IMG/VR virus record: IMGVR_UViG_3300045999_010435 | Coordinates: 1-25,913 of that record | Length of the DNA: 25,913 nt | Reading direction: 5' to 3' (one strand) | Source of the DNA: a virus | In this document: one piece after another, positions 15,718 to 21,680 of the stretch | Numbering within the stretch: the stretch's first letter is position 1 | How the letters are laid out: the number at the start of each line of letters is the position of its first letter | Translations under genes and position numbers: made by a program | The notes under the pieces: generated by a model | Told to the model about the DNA's origin: nothing | The model's database searches: none | Seen by the model: the letters and a program-made list of their open reading frames with translations, nothing else

Positions 15718-15990
15718 ATGAACTTTGACAATACAGTATTAGAAATTTTAGAAGAAGCTAAAGGTGGTAGATGTACGAAGGTTACTAAACAAATGCCTTC
15801 AAGCCGTTCCGATAAGAAGTATATGAGATGCGCTCGTGTAGATGGTAAACTAAAAAGAGTGCATTATGGTGATCCAAATCTTAGAATTAAAAAATCTAAT
15901 CCTAAAAAGCGTAAATCATTTAGAGCACGTCATAAATGCTCGACTGCTAAACCAGGGACTGCAAAATACTTTTCTTGTAAGAATTGGTAA
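15718..15990 (+). CDS. Small basic Cys/His protein, conserved phage type
   Basis: 90 aa, strongly basic. The N-terminal 14 residues form an acidic amphipathic helix (NFDNTVLEILEEA). The rest is Lys/Arg-rich with Cys19, Cys38, Cys74 and Cys87 and His49 and His72. The C-terminal pattern GDPNLRIKKSNPKKRKSF, RARHKCSTAKP, then YFSCKNW is a motif I recognise from many phage proteins, but without assigned function. The Cys/His spacing could bind a metal and the charge suggests nucleic-acid contact; both are inference. It lies between gp13 and gp4 and its stop overlaps the gp4 start (TAATG), so coupling with gp4 translation is likely. Confidence 0.75.
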   Translation: MNFDNTVLEILEEAKGGRCTKVTKQMPSSRSDKKYMRCARVDGKLKRVHYGDPNLRIKKSNPKKRKSFRARHKCSTAKPGTAKYFSCKNW

Positions 15991-16442
15991 TGCTACAAAG
16001 AAAAAGAACATCTAAGTTTAAACAGGGTATCTTCAACCCCGTTAATAAAGACAAATATAAGGGCACCTTACCTGTACTCTATCGCTCATCATACGAAATT
16101 AAATTCATGCGCTGGTGTGACCACAATCCTGCTGTATTAACCTGGGGTTCAGAATCCGTTATAGTGCCATATCAAAACCCACTCACTCAAAAAGTATCTA
16201 GATACTTTGTTGATTTTAATATAACTTTAAGAAATAAAAACGGTGAGATTAAAAAATATCTTGTTGAAATAAAACCCTCTATACAAACCCTACCCCCTAA
16301 ACCTGGTAAGAACACTAAAGCTTTACTTAGACGTCAGGCTGAGTATGTTAAAAATCAAGCAAAGTGGCAAGCAGCTACTCAGTTTGCAACCAAAAAGGGT
16401 TCAGAATTTGTTGTGCTTACTGAAAAGCACTTAGGACTTTGA
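15990..16442 (+). CDS. gp4: gp4-like head completion protein, TnsA/PD-(D/E)xK-type nuclease fold
   Basis: 150 aa from the ATG at 15990, the same length as T4 gp4 (also called gp50), a head-completion protein acting on filled heads. Restriction-endonuclease-like residues are visible: LPVLYRSSYEIKFMRWCDHN with Glu36, VLTWGSESVIVPY, then RYFVDFNITL with Asp75 and YLVEIKPSIQ with Glu93-x-Lys95, matching the TnsA-like D...ExK layout. Catalysis is inferred, perhaps trimming or sealing DNA at the portal. A TTG six bases upstream would add two residues, but the ATG overlapping the previous stop is the better start. The 3' end overlaps the convergent membrane-protein gene by 12 bp. Confidence 0.88.
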   Translation: MLQRKRTSKFKQGIFNPVNKDKYKGTLPVLYRSSYEIKFMRWCDHNPAVLTWGSESVIVPYQNPLTQKVSRYFVDFNITLRNKNGEIKKYLVEIKPSIQTLPPKPGKNTKALLRRQAEYVKNQAKWQAATQFATKKGSEFVVLTEKHLGL

Positions 16443-17312
16443 AGAATACTTTCTAGTCTTTCCTGAATCGGGAACCACTTCTTCAATAATCTCTTCGGTT
16501 ATAATTGTCTTAGTTTTAGGCTGAGCTGGGATAGGCTCGTCTACTAAGAGCTGTTTAGTTGTTTTAGTCTCTTTTAAAATTGAACCGCCCTTTGCAATGT
16601 TATAAGCTAATACTAAAGCTACTGCCAAAGGATCAAACACGAGAACGATACAGATAATAAAGATCTTCACTACTGTATCGAGAGGTAAGCCGACAGATTC
16701 AGATACAAACTTAAAGGTACCAATATCATGTACTTCATTGCCCTCACTGCTTAAAGAGATAAGTTCATTATCTTTTTCAAATACTGTTGTTTGAAGCTCT
16801 TGAGCTCTTGCTGTTAGACCTTTAATCTCCTCTGCAGCTCTTGCCATGTCTTCATAGACGGGTGCTGCAGACCGGCGTGACATTTGCGGGAGACGAGCTT
16901 CCTGAGATTTACGAGCCTCATTAAGCGTGGTAATACGCGCGTTGATTTGGTCAATTTCATTTTTAATATTTGTCTTTTGTTGTTCAATAAGAGCTACTTT
17001 ATTATCGATTAATTCTGTCTTACCTGCATTTACTTGATACCCAGATGATAGATAACCAAAGATACCCATAGAGGTAATCCCCATAAGCACCAAAACTGCT
17101 GTTATCATATAAACCTTTAAGAACCAAATAATCTTGTTCCAGTAACGATATAAGAAAGAAGTCGCAACTAATTTACCTAATTCTAAAGACCCAGCCATAA
17201 TAGCTACCTGCCAAAAGTGACCAGAGAATAGTGTTGCTATGCCGAGAACGGAAAAATAGGCGCCACACCCGGCTACCAATAAAGCTGTAAATGCTAATAG
17301 TGCTGTAAACAT
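16431..17312 (-). CDS. Four-helix membrane protein with central coiled coil
   Basis: 293 aa on the opposite strand. Predicted membrane segments by hydrophobicity: ~3-30 (ALLAFTALLVAGCGAYFSVL), ~33-53, ~60-88 (IIWFLKVYMITAVLVLMGIT), and ~210-238 (VVKIFIICIVLVFDPLAVAL). Between helices 3 and 4 lies a ~110-residue charged, coiled-coil-like domain (IEQQKTNIKNEIDQINARIT, then a TARAQELQTTVFEKDNELIS helix). The C-terminal ~50 residues are Lys/Thr/Glu-rich and probably cytoplasmic. I have seen similar proteins in marine T4-like phages without known function. Possible roles are membrane-linked head assembly, superinfection exclusion or lysis timing; none is shown by sequence. It has its own late-type box, implying late expression despite its orientation. 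Confidence 0.82.
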   Translation of the reverse strand: MFTALLAFTALLVAGCGAYFSVLGIATLFSGHFWQVAIMAGSLELGKLVATSFLYRYWNKIIWFLKVYMITAVLVLMGITSMGIFGYLSSGYQVNAGKTELIDNKVALIEQQKTNIKNEIDQINARITTLNEARKSQEARLPQMSRRSAAPVYEDMARAAEEIKGLTARAQELQTTVFEKDNELISLSSEGNEVHDIGTFKFVSESVGLPLDTVVKIFIICIVLVFDPLAVALVLAYNIAKGGSILKETKTTKQLLVDEPIPAQPKTKTIITEEIIEEVVPDSGKTRKYSSKS

Positions 17313-17320
17313 ACTGGCAA

Positions 17321-17327
17321 TATTTAT
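17321..17327 (-). promoter_or_regulatory. Minus-strand late-promoter-like box ATAAATA before the membrane protein gene
   Basis: The minus strand reads ATAAATA, ending 8 nt before the ATG at 17312. Finding the box on this strand at the same distance supports its link to gene starts rather than to AT-rich background. Confidence 0.5.
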
Positions 17328-17361
17328 GCTATTTTAACTTGAGAAATTACAACCTGGTAGA

Positions 17362-17368
17362 TTAAATA
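17362..17368 (+). promoter_or_regulatory. Late-promoter-like box TTAAATA before gp21
   Basis: TTAAATA ends 10 nt before the ATG at 17379, in the 66-bp divergent gap shared with the minus-strand membrane protein gene. Confidence 0.5.
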
Positions 17369-17378
17369 ATAGAAACAT

Positions 17379-18053
17379 ATGGGACTTAAATTTTTAGTCG
17401 AAGATATCCATGACGGACTTGATTTCATGATCGAGGAAAAAAATCGTCAAGGTGAACAAAAACTCTACATTACCGGTCCATTCTTAATGGCTGAGCAAAA
17501 GAATCAAAATGGTCGTATCTATAAACTAGATGAGATGGTTAAAGAGGTTAACCGCTATACTGATGAAATGGTTAAGTCCCGTCGTGCAATTGGTGAAATG
17601 AATCACCCTCAGTCAACTGAAGTTAACCCGGTTAATGCCTGTCACTTAGTTACAGAATTAAAACAAAATGGTAATTACTTTATGGGTAAGTCCCAAGTGC
17701 TTAACACACCAATGGGTCAACTTCTTAAGTCCCTTATTACTGATGGAATTAAAATGGGTATCTCTTCCCGTGCTTTAGGCAATATTCAAGAGATGTCAGA
17801 TGCCAAGCACGTTTCAAATTTCCACCTTATCTGTTTGGATGTTGTTCATCAACCTTCAGTACAAAATGCTATGCTTGAGTCCGTCATGGAATCAAGAGAG
17901 TATATGATTCGTCCTGATGGTTCAATTATTGAGTGTTCAGCTCGCGCTAAGGCAGAACTTACCGAAAAGCTTTCTAATATGCCAAAACATGGCACTGACA
18001 CATTCTTAAGAGAGGCCTTGATCGGCTTTATTAACAAGATTAAATTAGGTTAA
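17379..18053 (+). CDS. gp21: gp21-like prohead core protease
   Basis: 224 aa, close to T4 gp21 (212 aa). It cleaves scaffold, core proteins and the major capsid protein inside the prohead before DNA packaging. Catalytic triad candidates of the T4-type serine protease family are intact: His76 in RAIGEMNHPQST, Ser129/Ser130 in GIKMGISSRALG, and Asp154 in ICLDVVHQPS. The N-terminal domain has LYITGPFLMAEQKNQNGRIY, typical of the family's first strands. The C-terminal ~50 residues (SARAKAELTEKL onward) are helical and may be removed by self-processing, as in T4 (inference). It is followed by a 49-aa gene, gp22 and gp23, the usual T4 head-cassette context. Confidence 0.93.
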   Translation: MGLKFLVEDIHDGLDFMIEEKNRQGEQKLYITGPFLMAEQKNQNGRIYKLDEMVKEVNRYTDEMVKSRRAIGEMNHPQSTEVNPVNACHLVTELKQNGNYFMGKSQVLNTPMGQLLKSLITDGIKMGISSRALGNIQEMSDAKHVSNFHLICLDVVHQPSVQNAMLESVMESREYMIRPDGSIIECSARAKAELTEKLSNMPKHGTDTFLREALIGFINKIKLG

Positions 18054-18056
18054 CTT

Positions 18057-18206
18057 ATGACACAAGAAGAACAAAAGACAATTACAGGTTTTATTGGTAA
18101 AATTGCCAATAAAGATTACTCCGATGCACAACAAGCTCTACAAGATGCTGTTGAAGCTAAGATAAAAAATAAAATCCGTTCTTACGTAAACCAAGAAGAA
18201 AATTAA
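18057..18206 (+). CDS. Small helical protein between gp21 and gp22, possible gp67-like core protein
   Basis: 49 aa, beginning MTQEEQKTITGFIGKIANKD and ending RSYVNQEEN. It starts 3 nt after the gp21 stop, so translational coupling is likely, and precedes the gp22 late box. The sequence looks entirely helical: a hydrophobic face FIGKIA, then DYSDAQQALQDAVEAKIKNK. The pattern (F/I)-x-x-I-x-x-x-D-x-x-x-A-x-x-x-L ... K resembles the N-terminal half of T4 gp67-type prohead core proteins, which lie next to gp21 in T4-like genomes. The T4 acidic tail is missing. The gene is supported by position, an uninterrupted frame and composition; function is a guess. Confidence 0.65.
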   Translation: MTQEEQKTITGFIGKIANKDYSDAQQALQDAVEAKIKNKIRSYVNQEEN

Positions 18207-18216
18207 CCCTTTTAGA

Positions 18217-18227
18217 ATAAATAAATA
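18217..18227 (+). promoter_or_regulatory. Overlapping late-promoter-like boxes before gp22
   Basis: ATAAATAAATA contains two overlapping ATAAATA copies, the last ending 10 nt before the ATG at 18238. Confidence 0.5.
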
Positions 18228-18237
18228 TACAACAAAT

Positions 18238-19206
18238 ATGGACTTCAAATCAATTCTCAAAGAACAGTTCAAAGATCTCATCACAGAAGAGACCTTAACC
18301 GCAGTACACGAAGCCTTCGAAGCTGCCGTAAACGAAAAAGCAGAACAAAGAGCAGAACTTGCTGTTGAAGCAGCAACAACAAAGCTTGATGAAGATCACG
18401 CTACTAAGCTCGAATCATTAATCGAGTCAATCGATTCTGATCACACAGCAAAGCTTCAGAAGCTTGTTGAGACAATTGATTTTGATCACGCCCAAAAGCT
18501 CAAAGCAGTACTTACAAAGATCGACGAAGATCACACAGCCAAGTTAGAAGCTGTTGTAGGTAAGTATGAAACAACTTTAAAAGAAGAAGCAGAATCCTTC
18601 CGTTCACGTTTAGTGGACGAGATTTCAAATTACATGGATCTGTATCTTGAAAAAGTAGTACCAACTTCACAAGTTAATGAAGCAGTTGAGAATATCCGTT
18701 CACGCAAAGTTCTTGACGAAGTTCGTAAACTCGTTGGTATTAACGAAGAATTTATCAATGGCGAGATCAAAGATGCTCTCATTGATGGTAAGACAACAAT
18801 TGATTCCTTGAAGAAGGAATTGAATGAAGCATTAGAGGCTAACACATCACTTAACGCAAAGTTAAATAATGCTGAAGCCAAAATTTTGCTTGAAGAAAAA
18901 ACAAAAGATATGCCTGAAAGTACAAAGGCATATGTCAGTAAGTTACTCAAGGGTAAATCACCCGAGTATATTCAAGAGAACTATCAGTACGTAGTTGAGA
19001 TGTTCGAGAAAGAAACTTCCGAACAAGTTGAGGATGCTAAGGAAAAGGTCACAAGACGGATCGTTGAGGCCGTTGACCGCCCTGAAACAGAGACACTTGT
19101 TGAGGAAATTATTTCTGCACCAGCAGTTGAGAATAAATCTCCTGTTGGCGGATATCTGAATGAGATGAAGAAGCTTGACGGCTCTAAGTTAAAACTTAGA
19201 CACTAA
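18238..19206 (+). CDS. gp22: gp22-like major prohead scaffold protein
   Basis: 322 aa (T4 gp22 is about 269 aa). It builds the internal core on which gp23 assembles and is degraded by gp21. The protein is almost wholly helical and charged. Residues 50-109 hold four tandem 15-residue repeats of the pattern I-D-x-D-H-(T/A)-x-K-L. A coiled-coil segment follows (~105-135), then a conserved gp22-type C-terminal half with LVGINEEFINGEIKDALIDG, a helical stretch, and YVSKLLKGKSPEYIQENYQY. (L/I)-x-Glu sites fitting T4 gp21 specificity are frequent (ITE, LIE, LVE). Position between gp21 and gp23 confirms the call. It ends 67 nt before gp23. Confidence 0.9.
   Translation: MDFKSILKEQFKDLITEETLTAVHEAFEAAVNEKAEQRAELAVEAATTKLDEDHATKLESLIESIDSDHTAKLQKLVETIDFDHAQKLKAVLTKIDEDHTAKLEAVVGKYETTLKEEAESFRSRLVDEISNYMDLYLEKVVPTSQVNEAVENIRSRKVLDEVRKLVGINEEFINGEIKDALIDGKTTIDSLKKELNEALEANTSLNAKLNNAEAKILLEEKTKDMPESTKAYVSKLLKGKSPEYIQENYQYVVEMFEKETSEQVEDAKEKVTRRIVEAVDRPETETLVEEIISAPAVENKSPVGGYLNEMKKLDGSKLKLRH
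18385..18564 (+). repeat. Four tandem 15-codon repeats inside gp22
   Basis: Four 45-bp units encode LDEDHATKLESLIES, IDSDHTAKLQKLVET, IDFDHAQKLKAVLTK and IDEDHTAKLEAVVGK. All share Asp at position 2, Asp-His at 4-5 and Lys-Leu at 8-9. The DNA is more divergent than the protein, so the repeats appear to be under selection rather than recent. Confidence 0.9.
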
Positions 19207-19253
19207 GGTCATACTTCATACCTCACAAATAAGGTCGAAAATATTCTTTTTAT

Positions 19254-19260
19254 AAAGGAG
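19254..19260 (+). promoter_or_regulatory. Shine-Dalgarno sequence of gp23
   Basis: AAAGGAG ends 13 nt before the ATG at 19274. It is the only clear purine-rich ribosome site I see ahead of a gene here, in keeping with the very high expression expected of a major capsid gene. The spacing is longer than usual. The preceding TATAAAG and the following ATAAAATA are weak matches to the late box. Confidence 0.6.
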
Positions 19261-19273
19261 AAATAAAATAACT

Positions 19274-20722
19274 ATGGAACTTCTACATATCGATAAAACA
19301 CGCGCTGAATCTTTAGTTGAAAAGTGGACACCAGTTTTGGATTACACTTCCGACAAAGTTGCAGCTATTAACGATGAGCACACACGCTTGAACACCGCTA
19401 TCCTTCTTGAGAACCAAGAAAAGTGGTGCTTTGAGTCAAACACAGCACAAGGCGTATTTGGTAACAACTCTTATACAGCCAGTAATGTGGGCCTTCCAAA
19501 CACCGATACCTATGCTAATGGCGACTATCGTCTACCAAAGGTATTGATCCCAATGATTCGCCGTACATTCCCTGAACTCATCACAAATGAGATCGTGGGT
19601 GTACAGCCAATGACAGGTCCTGTTGGTTTGGCATTTGCAATGCGCTATAAGTACGAGAGCGACGCTCTTGGCTATGGTAACGCGAATGACAGAGCTGGAG
19701 ACGGTAACGCTCCAGCTGGTCCTATCAGTGGTGTTACAGGAACATCTGAAGGAAAAGAAATCGGTTATAACTACTTGAACACAGCCTTCACTGGTACATC
19801 CAGTGCTAAGCTTTCAGGTCTCGGCGCTTCTGGCACAGCTTTCAACGGCTTAGTCGAAGACTCCGGTGTAGCCGCTCTTCTCTCACAGTTTGAGCTTACC
19901 TCAAAGATCCCACAAGTAACTGTTGCTTTCGAAAAGACTGCAGTTGAAGCCGGTACACGCCGTCTCGCAGCTAAGTGGTCTGTTGAACTCGAACAAGATT
20001 TGAAGAACATGAACGGTATCGACATCGATGCTGAATTAACAAATGCTATGTCATATGAAATTCAAGCTGAGATCGACCGTGAAATGATTGCTCGTATGAT
20101 CCAAACATGCTTGAATGCTGGCGCTGGCGTTGGCTATTCAACATGGTCAGCTATCTCAGCTGACGGCCGTTGGTCTGGTGAGCGTGCCCGTGACTTCTAC
20201 AACAGAATTGTTGTTGAAGCAAACCGCGTTGCTGTTCGCAACCGCCGTGGCGCTGCTAACTTCATCATCGCTACACCACGTATCTGCGCAATCCTCGAGA
20301 CACTTCCTAACTTCACCTGGCAGCCCGTAACAGGCTCTGTTAACACAGCACCTGTCGGTATTGCTAAGGTTGGTTCAGTAGGTGGCCGCTTCCAAATCTA
20401 TCGTGACACACGCACAGAAGCACAATCAACACAAAGTTACGCCAATGCTGGTTACAGCACAGGCCGTTCAACAACTGTTGACTACGCTCTGTTAGGTTAT
20501 AAGGGCCCTGAGTACTACGATACTGGTATCGTATACTGCCCATATATTCCTGTCATGGTTCAGCGTACTATCGGTCCTAACGATTTCAGTCCAAGAGTTG
20601 GTCTCTTAACACGTTATGGTGTTGTTGATCACATCTTCGGTGCTTCATTGTATTACCACATGGTAATCTGCACCGGTCTGGGCGCTTCGTTCGTACCTGG
20701 TCAAGCAGCTACATACCTCTAA
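19274..20722 (+). CDS. gp23: gp23-like major capsid protein
   Basis: 482 aa (T4 gp23 is 521 aa), HK97-fold capsomer subunit of the head. Recognisable T4-type segments: ENQEKW near residue 46, IVGVQPMTGPVGLAFAMRYK (~107-126), AAKWSVELEQDLKNMNGIDI followed by DAELTNAMSYEIQAEIDREM, RRGAANFIIATPRICAILE, GGRFQIYRDTR, and near the C-terminus YKGPEYYDTGIVYCPYIPVM and LLTRYGVV. T4 gp23 loses 65 N-terminal residues at a (L/I)-x-Glu site. Here the nearest candidate is Leu44-Leu45-Glu46, and I see none between there and the conserved core. Arg codons are almost all CGC/CGT (about three AGA in the gene), unlike neighbouring tail genes. A terminator follows. Confidence 0.97.
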   Translation: MELLHIDKTRAESLVEKWTPVLDYTSDKVAAINDEHTRLNTAILLENQEKWCFESNTAQGVFGNNSYTASNVGLPNTDTYANGDYRLPKVLIPMIRRTFPELITNEIVGVQPMTGPVGLAFAMRYKYESDALGYGNANDRAGDGNAPAGPISGVTGTSEGKEIGYNYLNTAFTGTSSAKLSGLGASGTAFNGLVEDSGVAALLSQFELTSKIPQVTVAFEKTAVEAGTRRLAAKWSVELEQDLKNMNGIDIDAELTNAMSYEIQAEIDREMIARMIQTCLNAGAGVGYSTWSAISADGRWSGERARDFYNRIVVEANRVAVRNRRGAANFIIATPRICAILETLPNFTWQPVTGSVNTAPVGIAKVGSVGGRFQIYRDTRTEAQSTQSYANAGYSTGRSTTVDYALLGYKGPEYYDTGIVYCPYIPVMVQRTIGPNDFSPRVGLLTRYGVVDHIFGASLYYHMVICTGLGASFVPGQAATYL

Positions 20723-20757
20723 TATAGGTATTGGTGGAAAACCTCAACGATTTAAAG

Positions 20758-20790
20758 AACTCCCGATCGAAAGGTCGGGAGTTTCTTTTT
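20758..20790 (+). terminator. Strong intrinsic terminator after gp23, probably bidirectional
   Basis: An 11-bp stem (AACTCCCGATC / GGTCGGGAGTT, one G-T pair) with a GAAA tetraloop, followed by TCTTTTTTT. On the minus strand the same stem follows the 20791 stop codon and is trailed by TTCTTTAAA, so it may end both transcripts. Confidence 0.93.
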
Positions 20791-21084
20791 TTAAAAAGGT
20801 TCGTTAGGTAAAGCTTCCCAAAAATTAAACTCTTTATTATACTCAACTGTTTGCTGAATCATAAGGTAACGACAGATACGAGCTAGTGTTTCCTGCCTTA
20901 TGGCTCTACCGTCCTTTAAATCTATTCTTTCAATAGGTATATCGGGGAAGTCAGGTGTAAAAACCTGTTTACCGTCATAGAGAAACATCTCTACGTCTCC
21001 GTCTATAGTTAAATAGATAGCAAATTTATCCTCTGTTGTAGGAGGCATAGGCAGAGGAATATACATCGAAGAATATTTTGCCAT
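20791..21084 (-). CDS. Unrecognised small protein (minus strand)
   Basis: 97 aa from the ATG at 21084, which lies 10 nt after the stop of the upstream minus-strand gene. An ATG at 21141 would add 19 residues but overlap that gene by 47 bp, so the shorter start is preferred. The sequence begins MAKYSSMYIPLPMPP, then AIYLTIDGDVEMFLYDGKQV, a beta-like pair, then IERIDLKDGRAIRQETLARI and an aromatic, acidic end (FNFWEALPNEPF). No membrane segment. No family recognised. It lies on a two-gene minus-strand unit ending at the gp23 terminator and has no late box, so it may be an early or middle gene. Confidence 0.6.
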   Translation of the reverse strand: MAKYSSMYIPLPMPPTTEDKFAIYLTIDGDVEMFLYDGKQVFTPDFPDIPIERIDLKDGRAIRQETLARICRYLMIQQTVEYNKEFNFWEALPNEPF

Positions 21085-21094
21085 CGATAGATAC

Positions 21095-21661
21095 TTAAGT
21101 CGTGTACCAGAAGGGTTGAGCACGTTTAGTCCATGCAGCAAATGGTTTATCTTTTATAATATACTGTCGGTATTGTTCAATAACTGAAAGTTTATTAAAG
21201 TCTTTTATCTTCCGGCATTCTGTGTCTTTAGCTATAGCTACTGTAAAAGGGGTTGGTTTATTGTTTGTATGAACAGTCTTGTCTTTATTCTGTTTACACC
21301 ACTCAATAAACTCTTTAGTAAAGTGTGGATTAGATTCCGGCCAACGATAATCTCTTTCATTAAACATCTCTAAAGCATGATCAACAAGCCACATAAAATT
21401 AGCTCTCGATTCCATAGTCCAAAGAGTGCATTGATGTTTGGCATACCCTTTACCAGCTTTACGAACTTTCCCTGTCTTAGTTCGAGGACACTTTGAATCC
21501 TGTAATTGTTCGTTAGTAAAACAATTTTGTAACATAATGGCAGACTCAATCTGCATTTTAGATCTTACATGCTTATCACAAAGCTCTTGTGCTGCAATAA
21601 TCGGGTCTTTATTAGTTACAAATATATTCACAAGTTTAATATACAGGCATTTTAAAAACAT
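21095..21661 (-). CDS. Conserved phage protein with Cys-Asp-Lys-His-Val motif, function unknown
   Basis: 188 aa from the ATG at 21661. A GTG at 21631 gives 178 aa starting (V)NIFVTNKDP, which fits the family N-terminus as I remember it and may be the true start. A longer frame to 21760 would run antisense through the next fibre gene and is rejected. Family-like segments: DPIIAAQELCDKHVRSKMQI followed by ESAIML, then KHQCTLWTMESRANFMWLVD, and near the end QYRQYIIKDKPFAAWTKRAQ followed by PFWY. Similar proteins are widespread in phages and usually unannotated. Conserved Cys, His and Trp residues suggest an enzyme or metal site, but no reaction can be assigned. First gene of the minus-strand pair. 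Confidence 0.72.
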   Translation of the reverse strand: MFLKCLYIKLVNIFVTNKDPIIAAQELCDKHVRSKMQIESAIMLQNCFTNEQLQDSKCPRTKTGKVRKAGKGYAKHQCTLWTMESRANFMWLVDHALEMFNERDYRWPESNPHFTKEFIEWCKQNKDKTVHTNNKPTPFTVAIAKDTECRKIKDFNKLSVIEQYRQYIIKDKPFAAWTKRAQPFWYTT

Positions 21662-21665
21662 GCAA

Positions 21666-21672
21666 TTAAATA
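21666..21672 (+). promoter_or_regulatory. Late-promoter-like box TTAAATA before the tandem fibre cluster
   Basis: TTAAATA ends 8 nt before the ATG at 21681, within a 19-bp gap shared with the divergent minus-strand gene (if that starts at 21661). No box was seen before the remaining genes of the cluster. Confidence 0.5.
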
Positions 21673-21680
21673 TATAATAA

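Noticed and set aside
15984-15989. TTG start two codons upstream for gp4
   Set aside because: The ATG at 15990 overlaps the preceding stop (TAATG) and gives the T4 gp4 length of 150 aa.
18630-18950. 106-aa minus-strand frame inside gp22
   Set aside because: Antisense shadow of a highly biased coding sequence; no start signal, and composition mirrors gp22.
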